Positions 41,597 through 48,407 of a DNA stretch of 64,000 nucleotides are shown piece after piece. Both the position numbers and the translations under genes were made by a program. Location: NCBI RefSeq assembly GCF_030159995.1, contig NZ_BSNM01000014.1:62001-126000 (forward strand), written 5' to 3'. Below the pieces are notes generated by a model, which worked only from the letters and a program-made list of their open reading frames with translations, did not search any database and had not been told where the DNA came from. The DNA comes from Litoribrevibacter albus. GTDB lineage: Bacteria; Pseudomonadota; Gammaproteobacteria; Pseudomonadales; Litoribrevibacteraceae. The number at the start of each line of letters is the position of its first letter. The stretch's first letter is position 1.

Positions 41597-41704
41597 CGGG
41601 TTCTAGCGAATTCCGTGGAAGTGCCGGAATAAGGGGCTAGGATTAATTGGCAGGGGCTAAATTCTCATTGTCTGCATATTTCCAATATTGGAGGTTATAC
41701 AGAC

Positions 41705-42373
41705 ATGAGCAAAGCCAAAGCATTAAAACCCTTCCAAATTAAACACGCCCTTTCCGTCTGCAAGTTGATGACGCATAGCCAAGGTAAACGCTGTGCATTG
41801 GTTCTAAGCCATTCAGCTATGCGGGTATCAGAGATAGCACTTCTCGAAACTAAATACGTTGTAACTAAGGCTGGCTTGATACGCCGTGAGATTCATCTAC
41901 CAGCCGCCATTTGTAAGAACTTGAAGCCTAGAACCATCTGGTTAGGTGGTTCGCTAATCACTGAGATTATTCAGGATTGGATTGATTATAGAAAGGCCAA
42001 GGGCTGGGGAACGAATCTTAGCTCTGACGATTATCAAGGCTTGAATCCAGATAGTCGCTTTCTGTTCTCGAACAAAGGCAGGCCGTATGCCATGACCGTT
42101 AAAAAGAGAGTTTTGGTCGATGGATCGGTTAAGGAATACAAATCGAGTGACGCGCTAGAAAGCAGCATTAGAACGGTTTACAAGAAAGCCGGATTGCATC
42201 AGGCGAGTAGTCATTCAGGGCGTAAGAGCTTAGTTACAAACGGGATAGTTAAACACGGATATTCACTGGCTCAGATGGCAAATTTACTGGGTCATAACGA
42301 TGAAGAAACAACACTAATTTACGTCGACATTGATCAGCAGAGAATCGCTGAAATGTACGAGGAAGCCTTTTGA
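41705..42373 (+). CDS. Second tyrosine recombinase, catalytic domain only
   Basis: 222 residues. Catalytic residues are all visible: Arg in SAMRVSEIALLE, Lys in the beta-hairpin region, HSGRKSL (His-x-x-Arg), LLGHNDEETT, Tyr in IYVDID. The arm and core-binding N-terminal domains of normal integrases are missing. Such mini-recombinases may resolve dimers or invert DNA; no inverted crossover sites are evident in this window. Preceded by a small dyad, CCAATATTGG, and GGAGG. Confidence 0.85.
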   Translation: MSKAKALKPFQIKHALSVCKLMTHSQGKRCALVLSHSAMRVSEIALLETKYVVTKAGLIRREIHLPAAICKNLKPRTIWLGGSLITEIIQDWIDYRKAKGWGTNLSSDDYQGLNPDSRFLFSNKGRPYAMTVKKRVLVDGSVKEYKSSDALESSIRTVYKKAGLHQASSHSGRKSLVTNGIVKHGYSLAQMANLLGHNDEETTLIYVDIDQQRIAEMYEEAF

Positions 42374-42383
42374 GGGACTAAAG

Positions 42384-42608
42384 ATGAAAAACAAACTGAC
42401 TGATTTGAACGACCACTTATTTGCACAAATTGAGCGCTTGGGTGATGAAGAATTAAGTCATGAGCAGCTGGAAAAAGAGATTGCCCGAACTGATGCTATT
42501 ACCTCAGTTGCGACTCAAATTATCTCCAATGCGAAGACGGTACTCGAAGCACAGGTCAAGTTAGGCGATTTACCGATGAATCAAAAAGTACCGGAGTCGC
42601 TGGGATGA
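42384..42608 (+). CDS. Small 74-aa helical phage protein
   Basis: 74 acidic residues, MKNKLTDLNDHLFAQIERLGDEEL..., nearly all helix (LEKEIARTDAITSVATQIISNAKTVLEAQVKLGDL). This pattern is frequent beside phage HNH or middle genes, function unknown. Good ribosome site (GAGGG). Its stop overlaps the HNH gene start (ATGA). Confidence 0.75.
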   Translation: MKNKLTDLNDHLFAQIERLGDEELSHEQLEKEIARTDAITSVATQIISNAKTVLEAQVKLGDLPMNQKVPESLG

Positions 42609-43195
42609 AAGGTCGGCAGATTCAGTACTCAGAACAAGAATTATGCTTTATCAAGTCGCATTGCACCTTGCCGCGTCGTGAGCTGACAGATCGGTTTAAT
42701 GCCCAATTTGATCGTGCGTTGGAGGTGAGTCACATTGCGGCGCTGTGTAAGCGCAAGGGGTGGCTGACGGGGCGCACCGGCCAGTTTGTGAAGGGGGAAG
42801 CGTCTTGGAATGCGGGCACGAAAGGCGTAATGAAGCCAAACAGCGGCAATTTCAAAAAAGGCCATGTGCCTCAGAACCATAAGCCGGTCGGCAGTGAGCG
42901 GATCAATGTCGAAGGGTATGTGGAGATCAAGACTCAGGAGCCGAACGTTTACGAGCTAAAACATCGAGTTGTGTATCAGGAGCACTTTGGGGCGATTCCC
43001 CCTGGAACCAATGTTTCGTTTCTTGATGGCGACCCCCTGAATTGCGCGCCTGACAACCTGATCGCAATTTCCCGCGCTGAAAGCCTGTTCATTAACAGAA
43101 GCAAACTGTCGGGTTTAACCGGGAATTTGAAAGTGGTGGCTAAGAATCTGGCCGCCATGAATGTAAAAAAACACGAACGGGCCAAAGCGGTCTGA
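42605..43195 (+). CDS. HNH endonuclease with N-terminal DNA-binding module
   Basis: 196 residues. The N-terminus (YSEQELCFIKSHCTLPRRELTDRFNAQF...HIAALCKRKGWLTGRTGQF) is a helix-turn-helix plus a basic loop; then the HNH fold: ELKHRVVYQEHFGAIPPGTNVSFLDGDPLNCAPDNLIAISRAE, with His, Asn (PDNL) and the usual helix. This is the type of free-standing homing-like nuclease common in phages. Confidence 0.88.
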   Translation: MKGRQIQYSEQELCFIKSHCTLPRRELTDRFNAQFDRALEVSHIAALCKRKGWLTGRTGQFVKGEASWNAGTKGVMKPNSGNFKKGHVPQNHKPVGSERINVEGYVEIKTQEPNVYELKHRVVYQEHFGAIPPGTNVSFLDGDPLNCAPDNLIAISRAESLFINRSKLSGLTGNLKVVAKNLAAMNVKKHERAKAV

Positions 43196-43223
43196 TCTTA
43201 GGTAATTCCGAAACAGGTGATTT

Positions 43224-43394
43224 ATGGATGATTATTGCGAAGTGAGCGGGTGTGAGTATTGTCAAAAATTGCCTGTGTCTGATTACTACGGTTCACGTCT
43301 TTGTGATGACTGCATAAAGATGGAGGAAACAACCGATTGGGATCAGTATGAGGAAGATAAGCGCCAGCGAATAGCAGAGCAAAACGAATATTAA
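43224..43394 (+). CDS. Small 56-aa zinc-knuckle protein
   Basis: 56 residues with two CxxC pairs (SGCEYCQKLP and RLCDDCIKM) and an acidic-basic tail (WDQYEEDKRQRIAEQ). Ribosome site AGGTGA upstream. Likely zinc-binding; function unknown. Confidence 0.6.
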   Translation: MDDYCEVSGCEYCQKLPVSDYYGSRLCDDCIKMEETTDWDQYEEDKRQRIAEQNEY

Positions 43395-43397
43395 CGC

Positions 43398-43422
43398 AGT
43401 TGTTCGGCTATTCCGAACAACT
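43398..43422 (+). repeat. Leader hairpin A of a duplicated gene module
   Basis: Perfect 10-bp stem AGTTGTTCGG/CCGAACAACT with loop CTATT, followed by CAAACCACGGAAA and then the small gene. A diverged copy of hairpin, spacer and gene recurs from 44672. Confidence 0.7.
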
Positions 43423-43450
43423 CAAACCACGGAAAGTAACAGGGGGATTT

Positions 43451-43618
43451 ATGGCATTAGTGGTTCTTAGTGTTGATCGAGATTTATTACCGCCTCATAC
43501 AGATGAAGATTTTGAAGATTGGTTGAGGTTTAAAACTGGCGACAAAAATTGGATGCGTGGGGAAAATCCGCTGATAGATGAGGATTTGAAAAGCGAGATA
43601 CGAGAGATCGGAAAGTAA
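43451..43618 (+). CDS. Small 55-aa acidic protein, paralogue A
   Basis: 55 residues, MALVVLSVDRDLLPPHTDED..., ending EIREIGK. It is clearly paralogous to the 54-residue protein at 44725: same MALVV(L/I)S(V/I)DR start, (D/Y)E(D/E)W, ENPL, and (R/K)EIGK end. Ribosome site GGGGG. Function unknown. Confidence 0.68.
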   Translation: MALVVLSVDRDLLPPHTDEDFEDWLRFKTGDKNWMRGENPLIDEDLKSEIREIGK

Positions 43619-43640
43619 AAATATTCTGTAAAAAGGCTTG

Positions 43641-43668
43641 CAACTGTATGACAGTTGTCATACAGTTG
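43641..43668. promoter_or_regulatory. 28-bp perfect-arm palindrome overlapping a promoter
   Basis: Arms CAACTGTATGACA and TGTCATACAGTTG (13 bp each, exact) around a GT centre. A promoter TTGCAA (43639-43644) - 17 bp - TACAGT lies inside it. The arms contain nested TGTATGACA-type half sites, so a dimeric or tetrameric repressor could sit directly on the promoter of the genes from 43751. Confidence 0.72.
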
Positions 43669-43750
43669 TATTCAGAGGTTGAGGCAAAGGGCTTCAATCC
43701 AAACCAGAGAGGCGAAGCGCGAAAGCGGGTGAGCCAAAAGGAAAAATAAA

Positions 43751-44143
43751 ATGTCTATCAAAATTTTCACTGCATTCCACCCTTCTACTACTACGGCTAT
43801 AGAGCGTGGTGAAGTTCAAGAACAATTCGAAATTAAAACTACCCCAAGAAATCTTCTGATTGCTGCAAACGAGCGACTTGAAATATCGCAAATGCAAGAA
43901 TCTGGATGGGGTAGTATCGGCCATCAGGGAACATGGATTGAGATAGATGGCGTGCGAATTGACAATGATGATATTAGCGAAATTGAAAAAGAGCATCATC
44001 AAATCATCAAACAAGATTACGACAGATATAACAAATACGATAAATATCCTAGTCGCACAGAAATCGCTAAAGATTTGATAAATGATGTTAAAGAAAAATG
44101 TTACAAGCCGAGAGCTGAAGTCTTGGATGAAATGGATATCTAA
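43751..44143 (+). CDS. Phage protein of unknown function, 130 aa
   Basis: 130 residues: a strand-rich N-terminal half (MSIKIFTAFHPSTTTAIERGEVQEQFEIKTTPRN...) and a highly charged helical C-terminal half (IEKEHHQIIKQDYDRYNKYDKYPSRTEIAKDLINDVKEK). First gene downstream of the 28-bp palindromic promoter. No family recognised. Confidence 0.65.
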   Translation: MSIKIFTAFHPSTTTAIERGEVQEQFEIKTTPRNLLIAANERLEISQMQESGWGSIGHQGTWIEIDGVRIDNDDISEIEKEHHQIIKQDYDRYNKYDKYPSRTEIAKDLINDVKEKCYKPRAEVLDEMDI

Positions 44144-44204
44144 GATCTACCGAAATCAAGGATATAAATATATGGACGGCTTTTGTCGTCCTTTAGGATG
44201 CCCG

Positions 44205-44537
44205 ATGAAAAAAGAAATTTCCAGAAACCCTAGTTTTACACCGTCGCCCAAACTTCGGAACTTCCTGAGCAATTCAGAGCTTGGGGTTACTCGGTCGCTC
44301 AATGAGTTGTTTGATCGGTATTCTATGATGATTGAATTGGATGCTATTCGATTAACGGAGTCCGAAAGGTTCGCGCTCGCTGAACATTTGCAGGGCGTTC
44401 TTATGGATGTAATTGCGATTCAGTCAGTGCCGCAGGATGTGATTGAAACTGAGTGTGATTCGTTGATTGAAAAAATGCAGGGCGCGACGTTTGGTCAGGT
44501 ATTGGCGACGTTAGTTAGATACGAACTGATTAAGTAA
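44205..44537 (+). CDS. Phage protein of unknown function, 110 aa
   Basis: 110 residues, MKKEISRNPSFTPSPKLRNF..., mostly helical: TRSLNELFDRYSMMIELDAIRLTESERFALAEHLQGVLMDVIA. The LTESERFALAEHL segment resembles small helical regulators, but no fold can be assigned. An ATG 11 codons upstream (44172, AAGGA before it) is an alternative start. Confidence 0.65.
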   Translation: MKKEISRNPSFTPSPKLRNFLSNSELGVTRSLNELFDRYSMMIELDAIRLTESERFALAEHLQGVLMDVIAIQSVPQDVIETECDSLIEKMQGATFGQVLATLVRYELIK

Positions 44538-44557
44538 AGCATTATCGGAATTTAGTT

Positions 44558-44653
44558 ATGCGGTGGCATGAGGATCGGCGGTTGTATTTTTCAGTGTGGC
44601 TATTGCCTGTCAGCTTGACGCTGGTTAGCTGGCTTATCTTTGCTGTCGTTTAG
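44558..44653 (+). CDS. Possible 31-aa single-span membrane peptide
   Basis: 31 residues: a charged start (MRWHEDRRLYFS) and one hydrophobic helix (VWLLPVSLTLVSWLIFAVV). No strong ribosome site. It fits the small membrane proteins common in phage middle regions, but may be chance. Confidence 0.3.
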   Translation: MRWHEDRRLYFSVWLLPVSLTLVSWLIFAVV

Positions 44654-44671
44654 TTTAACGAGAAATAACGC

Positions 44672-44696
44672 AACTGTCCGGAATTCCCGGATAGTT
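44672..44696 (+). repeat. Leader hairpin B of the duplicated gene module
   Basis: Stem AACTGTCCGG/CCGGATAGTT with loop AATTC (one G-U-type mismatch). It is followed by CAAAGCACGGAG and the paralogous gene, like hairpin A. Sequence differs from A in both arms while pairing is kept. Confidence 0.7.
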
Positions 44697-44724
44697 CAAA
44701 GCACGGAGTTTAACGGGGTGAATT

Positions 44725-44889
44725 ATGGCTTTAGTGGTTATCAGTATAGATAGATCAAAGTTGCCTGCTCATACGCAAGATGAATACGAAGAGTGGGTGG
44801 AATTCAAAGTGGGTAATGGGTGTATTTCTGATGAAAATCCGCTGTGCGATGTTGATCTTAAATCGACAGTCAAAGAGATCGGAAAGTAG
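44725..44889 (+). CDS. Small 54-aa acidic protein, paralogue B
   Basis: 54 residues, MALVVISIDRSKLPAHTQDE..., ending TVKEIGK; paralogue of the gene at 43451 with the same leader layout. GGGG precedes the ATG by about 7 bases. It ends 3 bases before the next gene. Function unknown. Confidence 0.65.
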   Translation: MALVVISIDRSKLPAHTQDEYEEWVEFKVGNGCISDENPLCDVDLKSTVKEIGK

Positions 44890-44892
44890 TAG

Positions 44893-45168
44893 ATGCAGCT
44901 ATCAAGCAAGGAAATAAGCAGCGGTAACGATCTTTCTGATATTGAAGTTTTGCGGAGAGGTTTAAGTGACGAGGGCTGCGGCTGTCCTGAAGAGGAGCTA
45001 GTCATATTGAATACTCATGTGACTATTCATTTAGAGCCAGACGGTTCAGGTCATGCGTTCTACGATAGCGGCGATTGGCAAGAAGAAGAGTTGTTTGCTG
45101 ATGTAACAACAATTCCTGAACTTAGAATTGCAGCTAAAAAGCACCTAGAGAAACTATACGGAATTTAA
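44893..45168 (+). CDS. Phage protein of unknown function, 91 aa
   Basis: 91 acidic residues, MQLSSKEISSGNDLSDIEVL..., with a cysteine pair GCGCPEEE and a strand-rich middle (THVTIHLEPDGSGHAFYDSGDW). No family recognised; lies in a run of small genes on the same strand. Confidence 0.6.
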   Translation: MQLSSKEISSGNDLSDIEVLRRGLSDEGCGCPEEELVILNTHVTIHLEPDGSGHAFYDSGDWQEEELFADVTTIPELRIAAKKHLEKLYGI

Positions 45169-45175
45169 GGGGTAG

Positions 45176-45361
45176 ATGATGGAATTTACATGGCAACTTG
45201 TTCTTTCTTTGGTAGTAACGGCTTTCTTTCTTGGTCGTTTGATTGAGGGTTGGTTCGCTAGGAAAGAGCTAGCAAAGTTAGAGATGGAGGTTGACGTAAT
45301 TTCAGCGATGTCGGCAAAGCTGAATGCTGAAGTCTTAGAGCTTAGAGAAGTCGTAAAATAA
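45176..45361 (+). CDS. Small membrane protein with coiled coil
   Basis: 61 residues: one N-terminal helix (WQLVLSLVVTAFFLGRLIEGWF) then a charged coiled coil (ELAKLEMEVDVISAMSAKLNAEVLELREVV). AAGGGG precedes the ATG. Topology would suit an i-spanin-like or holin-accessory role, but no partner lipoprotein overlaps it. Confidence 0.62.
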   Translation: MMEFTWQLVLSLVVTAFFLGRLIEGWFARKELAKLEMEVDVISAMSAKLNAEVLELREVVK

Positions 45362-45363
45362 AA

Positions 45364-45543
45364 ATGTTTAGGCATGCACCCTTTAGATTGCTAGGTGGTT
45401 ATGTGTTTTCTGAGGGGCGTTATCAGTGGATGCCGATGTGCATTAATTTGCATTGTCAAAACAGGGCGGCAGCTAATGGTTTTTTGTGTGTTGGCTGCTA
45501 TTACGAACAACTACAACAAACTGCGTATTTAAATGATCATTGA
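45364..45543 (+). CDS. Small 59-aa cysteine-containing protein
   Basis: 59 residues, MFRHAPFRLLGGYVFSEGRY..., with a zinc-knuckle-like CINLHCQ...FLCVGCYYEQ. It starts 2 bases after the preceding stop without a clear ribosome site, so it would depend on coupling. Last gene before the predicted late promoter. Confidence 0.45.
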   Translation: MFRHAPFRLLGGYVFSEGRYQWMPMCINLHCQNRAAANGFLCVGCYYEQLQQTAYLNDH

Positions 45544-45562
45544 AAAGTTAATTATTTTCCTC

Positions 45563-45591
45563 TTGTGCTGTATGTAACAACAGTGTATAAA
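45563..45591 (+). promoter_or_regulatory. Predicted late promoter
   Basis: TTGTGC (45563-45568) - exactly 17 bp - TATAAA (45586-45591). It is followed within about 50 bases by an intrinsic terminator and then the late genes, the arrangement of lambda pR'-tR'. Confidence 0.55.
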
Positions 45592-45645
45592 TGTACATAG
45601 AGTGCGATTTTTGCGCTTCGAACCTTTTTACAGTTTTCAGAAAGC

Positions 45646-45668
45646 TCTCCATTTGGAGGGCTTTTTTT
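45646..45668 (+). terminator. Leader terminator before the late operon
   Basis: Stem AAGCTCTCC/GGAGGGCTT (one G-U pair) with loop ATTT and seven T's, 12 bases before the first late ATG. Late expression must read through it, which suggests an antitermination step. Confidence 0.82.
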
Positions 45669-45679
45669 ATGGGTGAAAT

Positions 45680-45979
45680 ATGGCGACCGTTCAGTATCGG
45701 CCAGATATAAGCACAGGCAATATTCTTACTATTGTCACAGCTTTGATATTAGTGGCTGGTAATTACTTCGCCAATGAGCAAAGGGTCGCAACAGCAGAAA
45801 GTGACGTTGTGGATTTGCGCTCTGACCTCCGCCTTCTTCAAACACAGTTTAACGAGTTAAGCTCGCAAAACGCTCAATACAACAGTCGTCTAGATTCTCT
45901 TGAATCCTCAATGAAAAGGGTTGAAGAAAATGTTAACTGGCTTGTTCGAAACGAAATTCAAAAGGATACGCGCAAATGA
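45680..45979 (+). CDS. Membrane protein with coiled coil (holin/lysis-accessory candidate)
   Basis: 99 residues: one helix (NILTIVTALILVAGNYFAN, about 13-32) and a long coiled coil (TAESDVVDLRSDLRLLQTQFNELSSQNAQYNSRLDSLESSMKRVEENVNWLV). First gene of the late operon and overlapping (ATGA) a second membrane protein; position fits the lysis cassette. An accessory or DUF2730-like virion role is possible too. Confidence 0.6.
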   Translation: MATVQYRPDISTGNILTIVTALILVAGNYFANEQRVATAESDVVDLRSDLRLLQTQFNELSSQNAQYNSRLDSLESSMKRVEENVNWLVRNEIQKDTRK

Positions 45980-46476
45980 AACTGACAGCTTTGATTATTG
46001 CAATATGGGCCGCACTTGCGTCAACAATGGTGTTTGCCGCCAGTCCGGAAGAAGTCGCAAATACCCTTGATGCGGTTCTTGGGTTGCTATCAGCCGCAGC
46101 TTATCTACTGCCTGCCCCAGTTCAGGGTGCCATTTTTATTGGTACGTCTGTGATTGCGTTGGTAACGCATGGGGTGAAACATATCCCACAAGATACTCGC
46201 AAAAAGTTACTAGGCAAAGCCGACCCTGTTGTGATGGCTATTGCTGGTAATACAAAACATTGCGCCAATGGTGGAAGCGTACCAGAGCAGGTTGCTGAGA
46301 GGTTGGACGAAAAAGTACAGGTTATTGCTTCCGCTCTGAATGACTCTATCCAGACTACAAGTCAACGGGTTATCCGTTCTGAGTTAGATAAGCAAAGCGC
46401 TGATATTACAGGAACAATAACTAATTTTGCTCACAAACTTACCCAACGCACAGATGATCGGCATCGTACCAAGTGA
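45976..46476 (+). CDS. Membrane protein, candidate holin
   Basis: 166 residues. An N-terminal hydrophobic segment (LTALIIAIWAALASTMVFA, signal-peptide-like with AASP after it), then two hydrophobic helices around a Pro turn (VLGLLSAAAYLLPAPVQGAIFIGTSVIALVTHG) and a charged helical tail. Two to three spans fit a holin for the non-exported lysozyme, but the long soluble tail is unusual and I cannot assign a holin family. Confidence 0.55.
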   Translation: MKLTALIIAIWAALASTMVFAASPEEVANTLDAVLGLLSAAAYLLPAPVQGAIFIGTSVIALVTHGVKHIPQDTRKKLLGKADPVVMAIAGNTKHCANGGSVPEQVAERLDEKVQVIASALNDSIQTTSQRVIRSELDKQSADITGTITNFAHKLTQRTDDRHRTK

Positions 46477-46524
46477 TACCTATTTAATATCCGATAAAAT
46501 CATTTTTAATTAAGGAAATATGGC

Positions 46525-46749
46525 ATGTTGTTAGAGCACGATAAGCAATACAGCCATTCAGGCGGGCCAATTATTTTTACCATTAATGTTGGCGTTGGTT
46601 CTGCAGAGCTGTATATCAAAAAAGAGGCTAATCAAGGCTGGGTTAAATGCTCTGATGCTGTATTTACTGATAATGATGTAAAGTCAATATCAATGGATAT
46701 TTGCTTGTTTAAGTGGAAACTTACCGGTGATGCAACGGTGGCTGCGTAA
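46525..46749 (+). CDS. Small 74-aa strand-rich protein
   Basis: 74 residues, MLLEHDKQYSHSGGPIIFTI..., mostly strands (VGVGSAELYIKKEANQGWVKCSD). It overlaps the next gene (ATG in TAATG). This may be a small virion decoration or a head domain of the following SGNH protein; no family recognised. Confidence 0.6.
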   Translation: MLLEHDKQYSHSGGPIIFTINVGVGSAELYIKKEANQGWVKCSDAVFTDNDVKSISMDICLFKWKLTGDATVAA

Positions 46750-47939
46750 TGTCTTTGGTTCGGGCATTGGTCAGCCCTCTGGTTTCAAGATTGTCAAAAT
46801 CAGTTTTTTCAATGCTGGATATTGATACTGTCGTCATTTTTGGCGCGTCAATTATGGAGCAATCGTTTTCCGATTCAGAAGATACGGTGTCTAAATTTTT
46901 AGACGCCGGCATTTTTGTTGATGTTTTTGAAAGAGCGACCAGTGGAGATGATACCACTCAAATGTTAGCTAAGCTGCCCGCCGTTATTACCGAGTTCCAA
47001 TCAATCGCGGCACGGACGTTATTTGTAATTCATTGGGGCGGGAATGATGTCTCAAGAGACGGGCCGTTCCCTGGTGGGGCAGATACAATGGAAGCTAACA
47101 TGCGCTCAATGTTATCAGACATTAAGAGTGCCGGTTTTAAGATAATGATGAGTGACATTTCTTATCGAGTGCCCCCTGCTTCGAATCCTTCGCAGCCGTA
47201 TAACGATGCTTTTATGTATCAATTGCAGTCAGAGTACAACGACGTAGATTGGTTCTTACAGCAGTTCACATTTGATAATCAGGTAGATATAGAAACGGAT
47301 GGAATTCATCCAGGTGCAGTACTAGAAGAAAAAATACGACAATATCTAGTCGTACAATCCAAAGCATACATAAAGCCTGTAGCAGTAGAGACGAGCATTG
47401 TTAAAGATTTGGTAATAGAGTTCGGGGCTGGTGCTCTACTTAAATACCGATCCCAATTGAATTCCATCGACGCGAATGGAACAATTTTCGATCTTAGAAA
47501 CTCGGATTACTCAAAAATTGTGGGTTCGTCGGTAACGGTAACCGGTGCCTATGGAACCAACACGTCAGGCCGAGGAAATACCGCAGATATAGGTAATGAT
47601 ACGGCGTCACTATTTAATGATGAATGCCTAAAAGACAGTCTATATATCACCTCCTCAGATACGATTTATGTCGATTTAAGCGGACTGCCACTTGATGATG
47701 CTGGTTTATACACGGTAGGAGTAACTGCAAGCCGAAAGTCTGATACAGGCACAAAGGTTAGTGAGTACACTGTTGATGGCATTACTTTGGCGCTAGATGC
47801 TGAATTAAGTCCGCCTGGTCAGGTTTACTTCAATAATGTTACCGGCGCGAATCTCAGGTCGAATGGTATTCAGGTTGCTGTTCAAGATGGTAGTTCTTTT
47901 GGGTATATAGGTATTGCAAGTATAACTGAAGCAGGATGA
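46749..47939 (+). CDS. SGNH/GDSL-type esterase, probable virion glycan deacetylase
   Basis: 396 residues. SGNH fold at about 25-210: block I VVIFGASIMEQS (catalytic Ser in GAS rather than GDS), Gly block near SGDDTTQML, block III HWGGNDVS (Asn), block V ETDGIHPGA (Asp-x-x-His). The C-terminal 180 residues form a beta-rich domain (GSSVTVTGAYGTNTSGRG...LYITSSDTIYVDLSGL) like carbohydrate-binding or trimer domains of tail fibres. It probably trims acyl groups from host surface glycan. It lies unusually between the lysis-type genes and the terminase. Confidence 0.85.
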   Translation: MSLVRALVSPLVSRLSKSVFSMLDIDTVVIFGASIMEQSFSDSEDTVSKFLDAGIFVDVFERATSGDDTTQMLAKLPAVITEFQSIAARTLFVIHWGGNDVSRDGPFPGGADTMEANMRSMLSDIKSAGFKIMMSDISYRVPPASNPSQPYNDAFMYQLQSEYNDVDWFLQQFTFDNQVDIETDGIHPGAVLEEKIRQYLVVQSKAYIKPVAVETSIVKDLVIEFGAGALLKYRSQLNSIDANGTIFDLRNSDYSKIVGSSVTVTGAYGTNTSGRGNTADIGNDTASLFNDECLKDSLYITSSDTIYVDLSGLPLDDAGLYTVGVTASRKSDTGTKVSEYTVDGITLALDAELSPPGQVYFNNVTGANLRSNGIQVAVQDGSSFGYIGIASITEAG

Positions 47940-47945
47940 TTGAAT

Positions 47946-48323
47946 ATGCCAAATGCCGCAAAGAAACCTTGTTCTAAGTTTGGTTGTAAAGAGGTAGTCG
48001 AGCGTGGCCAGCGCTTTTGTTCTGACCATAAGGCACTTCATCAAGAGACTATCGACAAGCAGCGTGGCACAGCAGCCCAGCGTGGCTATGGGTCTCGATG
48101 GCAGAAAGCTCGTCTTGGTTTCCTAAGAAACAATCCGCTATGCCTACACTGTCATGCAGAAGGTTTAACCATCAGTGCTACTGTAGTTGATCACATTATC
48201 CCGCATAAAGGTGATATGGCTTTGTTCTGGGATCGAGCCAACTGGCAACCGCTTTGTAAGCGTCATCACGATATTAAAACAGCTACTGAAGATGGTGGCT
48301 TTGGTAGGGGGAGGGGGGTGTAA
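47946..48323 (+). CDS. HNH endonuclease next to the terminase
   Basis: 125 residues. Zinc-binding Cys pairs (KKPCSKFGCKEVVERGQRFCSDH; LCLHCHAEG; LCKRHH) and an HNH core: TVVDHIIPHKGDMALFWDRANWQPLCKRHHDIKTATEDGG. HNH proteins in this position cooperate with terminase for cos cleavage in HK97-type phages. ATG at 47946 preferred over a TTG two codons earlier. Confidence 0.93.
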   Translation: MPNAAKKPCSKFGCKEVVERGQRFCSDHKALHQETIDKQRGTAAQRGYGSRWQKARLGFLRNNPLCLHCHAEGLTISATVVDHIIPHKGDMALFWDRANWQPLCKRHHDIKTATEDGGFGRGRGV

Positions 48324-48407
48324 ATCTCTACACCCTTTTAGACCTAGACCGCCGCCCAAGTCATTTATGCACACCCGCGAAACTCAAAACTTTTTTTTGG
48401 ACGAATT

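Noticed and set aside
43641-43668. CTGT and ACAG words read as a second LexA box
   Set aside because: Their separation is not 8 bases; the long palindrome explains them better.
43686-44014. 106-aa minus-strand frame opposite the 130-aa gene
   Set aside because: No ribosome site and the plus-strand gene lies behind a clear promoter; the antisense frame looks like chance.
44172-44195. GGACG...CGTCC hairpin as a terminator
   Set aside because: Five-base stem, no proper T run, and it overlaps a plausible gene start.
45583-45598. GTGTATAAATGTACAT considered as a seventh phage operator
   Set aside because: Only the left half-site matches; the right half does not fit ATAAAC.
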